Both the position numbers and the translations under genes were made by a program. A stretch of DNA of 64,000 nucleotides, taken from the NCBI GenBank assembly GCA_051882595.1, contig JBJESD010000013.1, positions 5,661-69,660 of the forward strand, in the 5' to 3' direction. Positions 7,847 to 15,515 of this stretch are shown here, piece by piece. The notes beneath the pieces were generated by a model, which ran no database searches, had not been told where the DNA came from, and worked only from the letters and a program-made list of their open reading frames with translations. The stretch's first letter is position 1. Each line of letters opens with the position of its first letter. Source of the stretch: CAG-115 sp051882595 (GTDB lineage: Bacteria > Bacillota > Clostridia > Oscillospirales > Ruminococcaceae).

Positions 7847-8750
7847 TTACCTTTTCCGATGCGGCGCTTGAGTATATCCAGCTGTCTATATGTCCGGATG
7901 AAATAAAGTAATTAAGCTCATTATCAGCGTATGTGTTATTTGACGCGCTAACGATAGTGAGCTTTATTTTCATCTTTTCGGGGATGATCGACTTTATGTA
8001 TACGCTCGCGTGACTGTTTACGGTAATATTGTTTCTCAGCTCGGCAAGTCCGGCGAGATTGGGCGCAAGCTCAACGAAAATACCATAGTCCTCGATAGAC
8101 CTTACAATTCCCGTTACGGTTTCGCCCTGCTCAAAGTTTGCTGCATTCTGCTCCCATGTACCAAGCAGCTCCTTGTGTGAAAGGCATATCCTGTCGTCGT
8201 CAATGCTCTTTACAACAGCCTTAATGTTCTGACCTACATGAAACCTGTCGGACGGATGAGAGATCCTTGATACGGATATAAGGTCAATCGGGATAAGCGA
8301 CGGTATTCCGCAGCCGATATCCACAAAGCAGCCGAAGCGTTCAAGGTGCGTCACTTTAGCGGGAATAACGTCGCCTGTTTTTAGATGGCTGAGGTATTGC
8401 GCACGGCATTCAAGCTGCGCGCTTTTGCGTGAAAGGATGGCATAGATGTTTTCATTTTCATCGCGCTTAAAGTCTACGACCCTGAAGCAGACCGGGTGGT
8501 TTACTCGAGAAATCAGTGCGATATCCTTTGTCGTACCCTCGGCTATTCCAATGGCGCCTTCCTCACGAGGAATCACACCGCGCATACAGCCGAGGTCAAC
8601 AATAAGATTATGTCTGCTGTCGCAGATGATACAGGGCGCCTCCAGAATACGTCCGCTGTTAAGGCAATCGAGCAGTGAGAAATACGATCTCAGGAATGCG
8701 CGATTGTCCTCTGTCTGAAAAAGTGCGCCCTCGGGCAGATACTCTGTCAT
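7830..8750 (-). CDS. S1 RNA-binding domain protein (ribosomal protein S1-like)
   Basis: The 306-residue protein has at least two clear S1 OB-fold domains: residues ~122-190 (GDVIPAKVTHLERFGCFVDIG) and ~208-270 (GETVTGIVRSIEDYGIFVEL). A more divergent one lies at ~40-110. It is an RNA-binding protein, probably ribosome- or mRNA-associated. Full-length S1 has four to six repeats, so this is a short relative of the kind common in Clostridia. The start at 8750 is preceded on the minus strand by CTGGAGG. A dyad GTATTTA/TAAATAC lies in its leader at 8768-8787. Confidence 0.85.
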   Translation of the reverse strand: MTEYLPEGALFQTEDNRAFLRSYFSLLDCLNSGRILEAPCIICDSRHNLIVDLGCMRGVIPREEGAIGIAEGTTKDIALISRVNHPVCFRVVDFKRDENENIYAILSRKSAQLECRAQYLSHLKTGDVIPAKVTHLERFGCFVDIGCGIPSLIPIDLISVSRISHPSDRFHVGQNIKAVVKSIDDDRICLSHKELLGTWEQNAANFEQGETVTGIVRSIEDYGIFVELAPNLAGLAELRNNITVNSHASVYIKSIIPEKMKIKLTIVSASNNTYADNELNYFISSGHIDSWIYSSAASEKVIRTDF

Positions 8751-8934
8751 TTTGTACCTCCAGAATTGTATTTATTACGGTAAATACTATGTGCTCATGC
8801 TGATAATTATTCATGCCTGAAATTATCGGCGGATAAAATTATTACTCATACCTGCGCAAAAGGAGTAATACGGCTTCTATGCGTCGCAGCACTTAAAAAA
8901 TATGTGAAAACTGCATATATCTGAGTGAAAATAT

Positions 8935-8963
8935 TTGACAAATCCCCAAGATGATGATATAAT
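8935..8963 (+). promoter_or_regulatory. Consensus promoter for the radical SAM-ruvCAB run
   Basis: TTGACA (8935-8940) and TATAAT (8958-8963) are both perfect and separated by 17 bases. It drives the radical SAM gene and, through overlapping genes, ruvC and ruvA. No GAAC/GTTC-type LexA site is seen around it. Confidence 0.8.
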
Positions 8964-8999
8964 AAACTGATTAATTATTTTTAATGAGGAAGTGTTTCT

Positions 9000-9617
9000 A
9001 TGACTATTTTCTATAAATTTGAAGGAAAGATGTACATTAATATAACAAACGGCTGTCCTTGCCGCTGTGTATTCTGCCTGAGGAATAACGCCGATTCAAT
9101 CAAGGATAACGACAGCCTCTGGCTTGAGCATGAGCCGACCTTTGAAGAGATAACAGCTGCTTTTGACGCTTTTGATAAGAGCGGAATTACCGATGCAGTA
9201 TTCTGCGGCTACGGCGAGCCGACTGTCCGTGCCGATATGGTGGTCAGGGTTGCGGAATATATCAAAGCCAACTCCGATATGAAGATAAGGCTCAATACAA
9301 ACGGCTTGGTTAAGCTTATTCATCCGGATTTTGATGTCAGCAGCTTTTCCGGACTTATCGACAGCGTTTCAATCAGCCTTAATGCACCGAACGCCGTGCG
9401 CTATAACGAGGTAACAAGACCGTCCTTCGGCGAAAAGTCTTTTGATGTAATGCTTGATTTTGCAAAGCAGATGAAGCAGGTGTGCACTAATGTAGCGTTT
9501 ACCGTTGTGGATATCATTTCCGCTGAGGAGATCGAAAAGTGCCGCGAGCTTGCCAAAAAGCTTGGTATCCCTCTGCGCGTCAGAGAATACATCACCGATA
9601 ATGAGAGCTATACATGA
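9000..9617 (+). CDS. Radical SAM protein of the TatD-associated type
   Basis: The 205-residue protein has an N-terminal CxxxCxxC cluster motif (C19, C23, C26, in NGCPCRCVFC) for the SAM-binding [4Fe-4S] cluster, followed by a GYGEPTVR segment and a TNG motif. It resembles the short radical SAM proteins often found beside tatD DNase genes. No tatD lies here. It overlaps ruvC by an ATGA junction and is therefore translated with Holliday-junction genes. The substrate is unknown; a role in nucleic-acid or repair chemistry is inference from context only. Confidence 0.75.
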   Translation: MTIFYKFEGKMYINITNGCPCRCVFCLRNNADSIKDNDSLWLEHEPTFEEITAAFDAFDKSGITDAVFCGYGEPTVRADMVVRVAEYIKANSDMKIRLNTNGLVKLIHPDFDVSSFSGLIDSVSISLNAPNAVRYNEVTRPSFGEKSFDVMLDFAKQMKQVCTNVAFTVVDIISAEEIEKCRELAKKLGIPLRVREYITDNESYT

Positions 9618-10126
9618 TGCGCATACTTGGTATTGACCCGGGATACGCCATTGTCGGATATGGTGTACTTGATTATGACCACAACGCATTTTCCGCTGTG
9701 AATTACGGAGCTATCACCACGCAGGCAGGAAAAAGCTTTGATATCCGACTTAAGGAAATATATGATGATATGTGCAGCCTGCTTGATATGTTCAAGCCGG
9801 ATTGTATGTCGATAGAACGGTTGTATTTCACCAACAATAAGACAACAGGCATTGATGTTGCGCAGGCAAGGGGCGTGATAATGCTTGCCGCTGTGCAGCG
9901 CGGAGTGCAGATATATGAATACACGCCGCTGCAGGTAAAGCAGGCAGTTGTAGGCTATGGCAAAGCCGAAAAGCATCAGGTACAGGAGATGGTTAAGAAC
10001 ATACTGAGGCTTAAGGAGTGCCCAAAACCGGACGATACCGCCGACGCTGTTGCGCTTGCGATATGTCACGGACATTCCAGCGGTTCCGCGCTGTCAAGAA
10101 TACTAGCAATGGAGAGAGGAAAATAG
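9614..10126 (+). CDS. ruvC: Crossover junction endodeoxyribonuclease RuvC
   Basis: The 170-residue RNase H-fold nuclease cuts Holliday junctions. Catalytic acidic residues are visible in LGIDPG near the N-terminus, in the SIERLYF segment and in DDTADAVALA near residue 140. The start is at ATG 9614, which overlaps the preceding stop (ATGATG; 9617 is an equally good start). ruvA follows three bases after the stop, giving the usual ruvC-ruvA order, with ruvB separated by an inserted TPR gene. Confidence 0.96.
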   Translation: MMRILGIDPGYAIVGYGVLDYDHNAFSAVNYGAITTQAGKSFDIRLKEIYDDMCSLLDMFKPDCMSIERLYFTNNKTTGIDVAQARGVIMLAAVQRGVQIYEYTPLQVKQAVVGYGKAEKHQVQEMVKNILRLKECPKPDDTADAVALAICHGHSSGSALSRILAMERGK

Positions 10127-10129
10127 TAA

Positions 10130-10726
10130 ATGATATATAGTGTAAGAGGGGAGCTTATCCATACCGAGCCAACGCTTGCCGTTGTCGAGTGCGCAGGTGT
10201 GGGATATGCCTGCCGCACCACCATGAATACGCTGAAGCAGATCGGCTCAAGCGGAGAGGTAAGGCTTTTCACATATCTTCATGTGCGTGAGGACGCGGTG
10301 GAGCTTTTCGGCTTTGCGGATACGGCAGAGCTTTCCTGCTTTAAGCAGCTGCTCTCGGTTTCGGGTGTCGGACCAAAGGCGGCGCTCTCTATATTGTCCG
10401 AGCTTACCCCGTCAAAGCTTGCGCTGTGCATAACAACAGGCGACAGCAAGACGCTAACGCGCTGCCCCGGAATAGGTGCAAAGACCGCACAGCGTATCGT
10501 ACTGGAGCTTAAGGACAAGGTGGCAAAGGAGCAGCATATCTCGGCTGTGGATTATGCTGTTGAACCGTCTGTTTCTGTTGGCTCCAACAATGTGTCGGAG
10601 GCGCTGACGGCGCTTTGTGTGCTGGGCTTTCCCATGCCGCAGGCGCAGGCTGCCGTGTCGGGTGCCGACCCCGGCGCTTCCGTTGAGGAAATCATAAAGT
10701 ATGCGCTGAAAAAACTCGGCAGCTGA
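10130..10726 (+). CDS. ruvA: Holliday junction branch-migration protein RuvA
   Basis: The 198-residue protein tetramerises on Holliday junctions and recruits RuvB. The N-terminal OB domain (residues 1-62) is followed by tandem helix-hairpin-helix motifs, VSGVGPKAALSIL and CPGIGAKTAQRIVLELKDK, and by a small C-terminal domain (from ~150) that contacts RuvB. The length is normal. It starts three bases after ruvC with a GAGAGGA ribosome site inside the ruvC end. Confidence 0.96.
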   Translation: MIYSVRGELIHTEPTLAVVECAGVGYACRTTMNTLKQIGSSGEVRLFTYLHVREDAVELFGFADTAELSCFKQLLSVSGVGPKAALSILSELTPSKLALCITTGDSKTLTRCPGIGAKTAQRIVLELKDKVAKEQHISAVDYAVEPSVSVGSNNVSEALTALCVLGFPMPQAQAAVSGADPGASVEEIIKYALKKLGS

Positions 10727-10751
10727 AACGAATATAAATGAGGATAGTATA

Positions 10752-11684
10752 ATGTTTATTGCGCCTATTGTTTTTATTTGTGCCGTTGTGGCAGGTCTGG
10801 TGCTTTTGATTTTTATGATGCTGGATTGGCAGCAGGACAGGGTGATGATAATTTATTCGCTGCTTGTCATGCTTGGTGTTATCCTTGGCTCATGCGGAAT
10901 AGGTATCGTTCGCTGTACACTAGGAGAGAAGCTTAAAAGCAGACGCGCTGCCCTTAAGGCAATGGGCAGGCACGCTGTCTCAGCAATACAAAAGGATAAA
11001 ACTGCCCGTATCGCATATAAAGGCATAGTGAAGCTTATGGATAATAAGATTGCCGAGGCAGAGGGACTTATTATGCAGGCGTACAACCTTTCCGATGTGC
11101 GTAATAATCAGCTTTTCTGCATCGAATGGCTGGTTCGCATATACGAAGTGCTTGAAAACTCGGCTACTGCGGCTTATGATGTCAGAGGAAAGCTCATGTG
11201 GTGTTATCGCAGGGCGGCAGAGCTTGCGCCGGATAATCCCGAGGCACAGTCACGGCTTGGTCACGCATATTATGTTGACGGCAAGCTGGATAAGGCGAAA
11301 TACTGCTTCGAGCAGGCGATAAAGTACGACCCTAATCACGGGTATTCCTATTACAGCATCGCCAAAATACACATTTGCCGCGGCGAGGACGAAAAAGCTG
11401 TTGAAATGCTCGAACAGCTGCTTAAGATACAGGAAAATCACCCTCTGGTTTACAGCGAGCTTGCAACCGTCTATGCTATGCACCGCGAGGACGAGAAGTG
11501 CCGCGAATATTATGAAAAGGCAATATTGTGCGGCTACGAGCAGCCCGAAAAGCTCGCTGCCCGAATGACAGCAATATACACATTCAACAATTCAGATTCC
11601 GCAGACGGCAGCGATTTGCCAAGCGAATATTACCGACATATTCAGAAAGAGGATGATGAAGATGACAAAGCCTCAGCTGAATAA
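10752..11684 (+). CDS. Membrane-anchored tetratricopeptide-repeat protein
   Basis: The 310-residue protein has two N-terminal hydrophobic helices (about 3-20 and 33-55), then a basic stretch and several TPR units. The clearest are AQSRLGHAYYVDGKLDKAKY and its neighbours between ~150 and 260. It is probably a membrane-tethered scaffold with the repeats in the cytoplasm. It lies between ruvA and ruvB with small gaps and its own Shine-Dalgarno. The position is unusual, but TPR proteins give no specific function. Confidence 0.75.
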   Translation: MFIAPIVFICAVVAGLVLLIFMMLDWQQDRVMIIYSLLVMLGVILGSCGIGIVRCTLGEKLKSRRAALKAMGRHAVSAIQKDKTARIAYKGIVKLMDNKIAEAEGLIMQAYNLSDVRNNQLFCIEWLVRIYEVLENSATAAYDVRGKLMWCYRRAAELAPDNPEAQSRLGHAYYVDGKLDKAKYCFEQAIKYDPNHGYSYYSIAKIHICRGEDEKAVEMLEQLLKIQENHPLVYSELATVYAMHREDEKCREYYEKAILCGYEQPEKLAARMTAIYTFNNSDSADGSDLPSEYYRHIQKEDDEDDKASAE

Positions 11685-11715
11685 CCAAATACTATCTTAG
11701 TAAAGGAAGAATAAA

Positions 11716-12762
11716 ATGCTGGAAATGAACAGTTCGGATAATTTTGCTCCGAGTGGCAGAATAGTTGAACCCGAATATAATGCTTCAGATACGGATATAG
11801 AGTTCAGCCTGCGTCCAAAGGTGCTTTCGGAGTACATCGGACAGGAAAAGGTAAAGGAGAACATGGCGGTTTACATCGAGGCGGCAAAAAAGCGCGGAGA
11901 GTGTCTTGACCATGTGCTTCTGTACGGACCGCCAGGGCTTGGCAAAACCACGCTTTCTTGCATCATCGCCAATGAGATGGGCGTAAACATTCGCGTAACA
12001 TCCGGCCCTGCTATTGAAAAGGCAGGAGATCTGGCTGCGCTGCTTACAAACCTCCAACCGAATGATGTGCTTTTCATTGACGAGATACACAGGCTGTCCC
12101 GTCAGGTGGAAGAGGTGCTTTATCCTGCAATGGAGGATTATGTGCTGGACATCATCATGGGCAACGGTCCCTCGGCGCGGTCTATCCGCATTGATCTGCC
12201 TCATTTTACGCTTATCGGAGCGACAACGCGTTCGGGACAGCTTTCTGCGCCGCTTCGTGACCGCTTCGGCGTTATTCAGAGGCTGGAGCTGTACAACGCG
12301 GAGGAGCTTTGCGATATCGTTCAGCGATCCGCGATAATCCTTGCTATTCCTTGTACGCGTGACGGCGCGATGGAAATAGCAAAGCGTTCGAGAGGTACAC
12401 CGAGAATTGCCAACCGGCTTCTTAAGCGCGTCCGCGATTTTGCAGAGGTTCTCGGCGACGGAAAGCTGACACGGGAGATTGCAGATATCGCGCTTGACCG
12501 CCTTGAAATCGACAAGCTTGGTCTTGACAATCTTGACAAGCGCGTGCTTGAAATGATAATCAAGGGCTATAACGGCGGACCTGTGGGGCTTGAAACGCTT
12601 GCATCGGCGCTGGGTGAGGAGAGCGTGACACTCGAGGAGGTCTGCGAGCCTTTCCTGATGCAGCAGGGCTTTATTGCAAGAACTCCGCGCGGAAGAACGG
12701 CGACGGCTCTTGCTTACCGCCATCTTGGCATTGTCAAGGATGGACAGCAGACGCTTGAATAA
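11716..12762 (+). CDS. ruvB: Holliday junction branch-migration helicase RuvB
   Basis: The 348-residue AAA+ motor pumps DNA through the RuvA-junction complex. It shows Walker A GPPGLGKTT near residue 76, Walker B FIDEIHRLSR, the sensor motif GATTRSGQLSAPLRDRFG and a winged-helix C-terminus ending in the RGRTAT motif. An AAAGGAAG ribosome site precedes ATG 11716. It ends about 80 bases before glmM. It is the third ruv gene in this neighbourhood. Confidence 0.97.
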   Translation: MLEMNSSDNFAPSGRIVEPEYNASDTDIEFSLRPKVLSEYIGQEKVKENMAVYIEAAKKRGECLDHVLLYGPPGLGKTTLSCIIANEMGVNIRVTSGPAIEKAGDLAALLTNLQPNDVLFIDEIHRLSRQVEEVLYPAMEDYVLDIIMGNGPSARSIRIDLPHFTLIGATTRSGQLSAPLRDRFGVIQRLELYNAEELCDIVQRSAIILAIPCTRDGAMEIAKRSRGTPRIANRLLKRVRDFAEVLGDGKLTREIADIALDRLEIDKLGLDNLDKRVLEMIIKGYNGGPVGLETLASALGEESVTLEEVCEPFLMQQGFIARTPRGRTATALAYRHLGIVKDGQQTLE

Positions 12763-12797
12763 ATAATACGTCGATGCTTCATCCTTTGCAGTATCTG

Positions 12798-12824
12798 TTA
12801 CAGAGATGCTTTTTATCATATAAT
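12798..12824 (+). promoter_or_regulatory. Possible promoter for glmM
   Basis: TATAAT (12819-12824) is exact, but the best -35 box, TTACAG (12798-12803), is only 15 bases away, so this is a weak or activator-dependent candidate. It sits in the ~80-base gap after ruvB. Confidence 0.35.
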
Positions 12825-12843
12825 TAACTATGGGGGAAATAAT

Positions 12844-14196
12844 ATGGGAAGAATTTTCGGAACTGACGGAGCGCGCGGTGTTGCGGTCACTGAGCTGACC
12901 TGCGAGCGCGCAATGGAGATAGGCAGAGCGGCGGCTCATGTGCTGACAAAGGAGAGCGGCAAGGCTCATCCGCGCATACTGGTGGGTATGGATACGCGCA
13001 TTTCCTCGCGTATTCTCGAGGCGGCGCTTTCTGCCGGCCTTGCTTCCGTTGGTGCGCAGGCGGAGCTTCTGGGCGTTGTTCCTACGCCTGCCGTTGCATA
13101 TCTTGTACGCGCATACGGTGCGGACGCAGGCGTAATGATATCCGCTTCGCACAACAGTGTAGAGTACAACGGAATCAAGCTTTTTTCGGGCGAGGGCTTT
13201 AAGCTTCCCGACAGCGTTGAAGAGGAGATAGAAGCTCTTATTCTCGACCGTCCCGATGAAATCGTTCTTCGCGATGGTACTGATGTCGGTCGTATAATGC
13301 GGCGCTCTAACGCTGCGGAGGACTATATCGAATACATAAAGCAGTGCGCCGATGTTGACCTTAGCGGAATGAATTTCGGCTTTGACTGCGCAAACGGAAG
13401 CGCCTCTGCAACTGCCGTACAGCTGTTCGGTGCGCTTAATGCGAATTGCAGCTTTATAGCAAACACTCCCGACGGAACAAACATAAACGAAGGCTGCGGT
13501 TCTACTCATATTGAAAAGCTTGCCGAGTATGTCAAGGCTAACGGACTTGACGCAGGCTTTGCCTTTGACGGAGACGCAGACCGCTGTCTTGCGGTAGACG
13601 AAAACGGCAAGGTAGTTGACGGCGACCGAATCATCGCGGTGATTTCAAAGTATCTTAAGAGTATTGGCAGGCTTAACGGAAATACTGCGGTAGTTACCGT
13701 AATGAGCAATCTCGGTTTTCATAACTATATGAAGCAGAACGGTATCGACACGCTGTGCGCAAAGGTCGGAGACAGATATGTGCTTGAGGAGATGCAGAAG
13801 CACGGATACAACATCGGCGGCGAACAGTCGGGACACATTATACTGCTTGACTATTCAACAACAGGCGACGGTCAGCTGACAGCGGCAATGCTTGCAAAGG
13901 TGATGAAGCTGACAGGAAAGAAGCTTTCCGAGCTTGTTGCGGATATAAAGGACTATCCCCAGCTGCTGGTGAATGTCAAAATCACAGAGCAGGGCAAGGG
14001 AAAGTGGAGCTCAACGCCCTCTATCATGGCAAAGATAGCCGAAGCAGAAGCAAAGCTTGGCGACAGCGGAAGAGTGCTGGTCCGCGAAAGTGGAACAGAG
14101 CCGCTGGTGCGCGTAATGCTTGAGGGCATTGATGAAACACTGGTGAACACTCTGACTAATGAAATCGCCGACGAGGTGAGAGCGGCGCTTTGCTGA
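12844..14196 (+). CDS. glmM: Phosphoglucosamine mutase
   Basis: The 450-residue enzyme converts glucosamine 6-phosphate to glucosamine 1-phosphate for peptidoglycan and UDP-GlcNAc synthesis. The N-terminus has FGTDGARG, and the catalytic phosphoserine is S102 in ISASHNS, the standard position. The metal loop DGDADR lies near residue 242 and the phosphate-binding RESGTEPLVRVM motif near the C-terminus. A GGGGGA ribosome site precedes ATG 12844. Confidence 0.97.
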   Translation: MGRIFGTDGARGVAVTELTCERAMEIGRAAAHVLTKESGKAHPRILVGMDTRISSRILEAALSAGLASVGAQAELLGVVPTPAVAYLVRAYGADAGVMISASHNSVEYNGIKLFSGEGFKLPDSVEEEIEALILDRPDEIVLRDGTDVGRIMRRSNAAEDYIEYIKQCADVDLSGMNFGFDCANGSASATAVQLFGALNANCSFIANTPDGTNINEGCGSTHIEKLAEYVKANGLDAGFAFDGDADRCLAVDENGKVVDGDRIIAVISKYLKSIGRLNGNTAVVTVMSNLGFHNYMKQNGIDTLCAKVGDRYVLEEMQKHGYNIGGEQSGHIILLDYSTTGDGQLTAAMLAKVMKLTGKKLSELVADIKDYPQLLVNVKITEQGKGKWSSTPSIMAKIAEAEAKLGDSGRVLVRESGTEPLVRVMLEGIDETLVNTLTNEIADEVRAALC

Positions 14197-14211
14197 TATC
14201 GGGAGGAAAGA

Positions 14212-14601
14212 ATGCTTGTATGTGCAAATAACGGTAATTTCCCCGTTAGCGATAAGGAGCAGCTTAAGGCGGCGCTTAATGCTGCCTGCGGTGAAATATG
14301 GCTTGGCGAGGGAGCTGATACATACCCATGTATAGCTATACTCTGCTGTGAGGGCGGTGCTTCTATCAACTATTTAGCTTCCGAGGGAGGAACAGCATAT
14401 GTATCGGCAGGGGATAAGTCTATGCGCGGATGTATTGACGCCAATATTGACGGCGAATTCTATCAGATTGAGCGCAGGCAGATAGTTCCGGAGGATAAGA
14501 TACTTCAGTGTGCCGTGGAGTTTATGGAACTTATGCAGTCTCCCGATTTTGAACGCGATAAAAAGCTTCCCGCTTGCATTGAATGGGAACAACTGGTGTA
14601 A
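14212..14601 (+). CDS. Small protein resembling Imm1-type immunity proteins
   Basis: The 129-residue protein is soluble and acidic. Its C-terminal layout, a strand with GEFYQIERRQIVPEDKILQ followed by AVEFMEL and ending in ACIEWEQL, resembles the Imm1 family: a VxxAxxEFxxxG helix, then a P/CxxxxW ending. Members of that family neutralise secreted deaminase toxins. No toxin gene is nearby and the match is by eye, so it may be an orphan immunity protein or a housekeeping relative. It has a GGAGGA ribosome site, lies 15 bases after glmM, and abuts the methyltransferase. Confidence 0.6.
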   Translation: MLVCANNGNFPVSDKEQLKAALNAACGEIWLGEGADTYPCIAILCCEGGASINYLASEGGTAYVSAGDKSMRGCIDANIDGEFYQIERRQIVPEDKILQCAVEFMELMQSPDFERDKKLPACIEWEQLV

Positions 14602-14615
14602 AGGATAACGAAAAG

Positions 14616-15482
14616 ATGAGAATTTCCGACAAGTGGCAGGACTACTGCCTTATTGATACTTCAGACGGAGAGCGGCTTGAGCGCTGGGGCGATGTTACGC
14701 TTATCCGTCCCGATCCGCAGATAATCTGGAGATGCGAGGGCGAGGCGCCCGAGTGGCATTCCGCTCATGCGAAATACAACCGCTCATCCTCGGGCGGCGG
14801 CAGCTGGGACTACCGCAGAAAGCTTCCCGAGAGCTGGCAGATAAAATACGGCGAGCTTACTTTTATGGTAAAGCCCACCGGCTTCAAGCATACCGGGCTT
14901 TTCCCCGAGCAGGCAGTCAACTGGGATTACTGCATGAGCGAGATAAAGTCTGCAAACCGCCCGATAAATGTGCTTAATCTGTTTGCGTATACCGGAGGAG
15001 CGACGCTTGCTTGTGCAAAGGCAGGTGCGAGTGTGTGTCACTGCGACGCTGTCAAGGGCATGGTTGACTGGGCTAGAACAAACGCAAAGCTTTCGGGGCT
15101 TTCCGACAAGCCTATTCGCTGGATTGTTGACGACGCTGTTAAGTTCATCTCGCGTGAGCTTCGGCGCGGTACACGATACGACGGCATTATCCTTGACCCT
15201 CCCAGCTACGGCAGAGGAACAAACGGCGAGATGTGGAGACTGGAGGATAATATCTACGACCTCATGACGATGATAACTCAGCTTCTCTCCGATAAGCCTC
15301 TGTTTATTCTGCTTAACAGCTATACGACCGGTCTTTCGGCATCCGTAATGAGCTATCTGCTGCATACAACAGTCGGCAGACGTTTTGATATAGAGGTTAT
15401 TTCCGAGGAAATCGGACTTCCCGTAAAGCAGACGGGAATGGCGCTGCCCTGCGGCAGCACGGCAATAGTAAGATTTAATTGA
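14616..15482 (+). CDS. Class I SAM-dependent methyltransferase, RlmI-like rRNA cytosine methyltransferase family
   Basis: The 288-residue protein has a Rossmann methyltransferase core: a NLFAYTGGATLACAKAGA SAM-binding loop near residues 120-138, an acidic CDAVKGMVDWARTNAKLSG strand-2 segment, and a DPPSYGRG catalytic motif near 202. The layout is that of the RlmI/YccW group (COG1092), but without the N-terminal PUA domain. Start ATG 14616 is preferred because AAGGA at 14601-14605 precedes it; an in-frame ATG at 14583 lies inside the previous gene. The RNA substrate is not determinable. Confidence 0.8.
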   Translation: MRISDKWQDYCLIDTSDGERLERWGDVTLIRPDPQIIWRCEGEAPEWHSAHAKYNRSSSGGGSWDYRRKLPESWQIKYGELTFMVKPTGFKHTGLFPEQAVNWDYCMSEIKSANRPINVLNLFAYTGGATLACAKAGASVCHCDAVKGMVDWARTNAKLSGLSDKPIRWIVDDAVKFISRELRRGTRYDGIILDPPSYGRGTNGEMWRLEDNIYDLMTMITQLLSDKPLFILLNSYTTGLSASVMSYLLHTTVGRRFDIEVISEEIGLPVKQTGMALPCGSTAIVRFN

Positions 15483-15515
15483 CATATATAAGTCAATTAA
15501 TAAAGGGGTAGACGA

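Noticed and set aside
8768..8826. GTATTTA/TAAATAC dyad and GATAATT/AATTATC inverted repeat before the S1-domain gene
   Set aside because: Both are AT-rich and could arise by chance. No convincing minus-strand promoter aligns with them, so they are noted in the gene entry but not called as operators.
11785..13509. Open frame of 574 codons on the minus strand opposite ruvB and glmM
   Set aside because: Both plus-strand genes are clear full-length families with ribosome sites. The minus-strand translation is rich in Cys/Arg/His without recognisable motifs, as expected for a shadow of codon bias.
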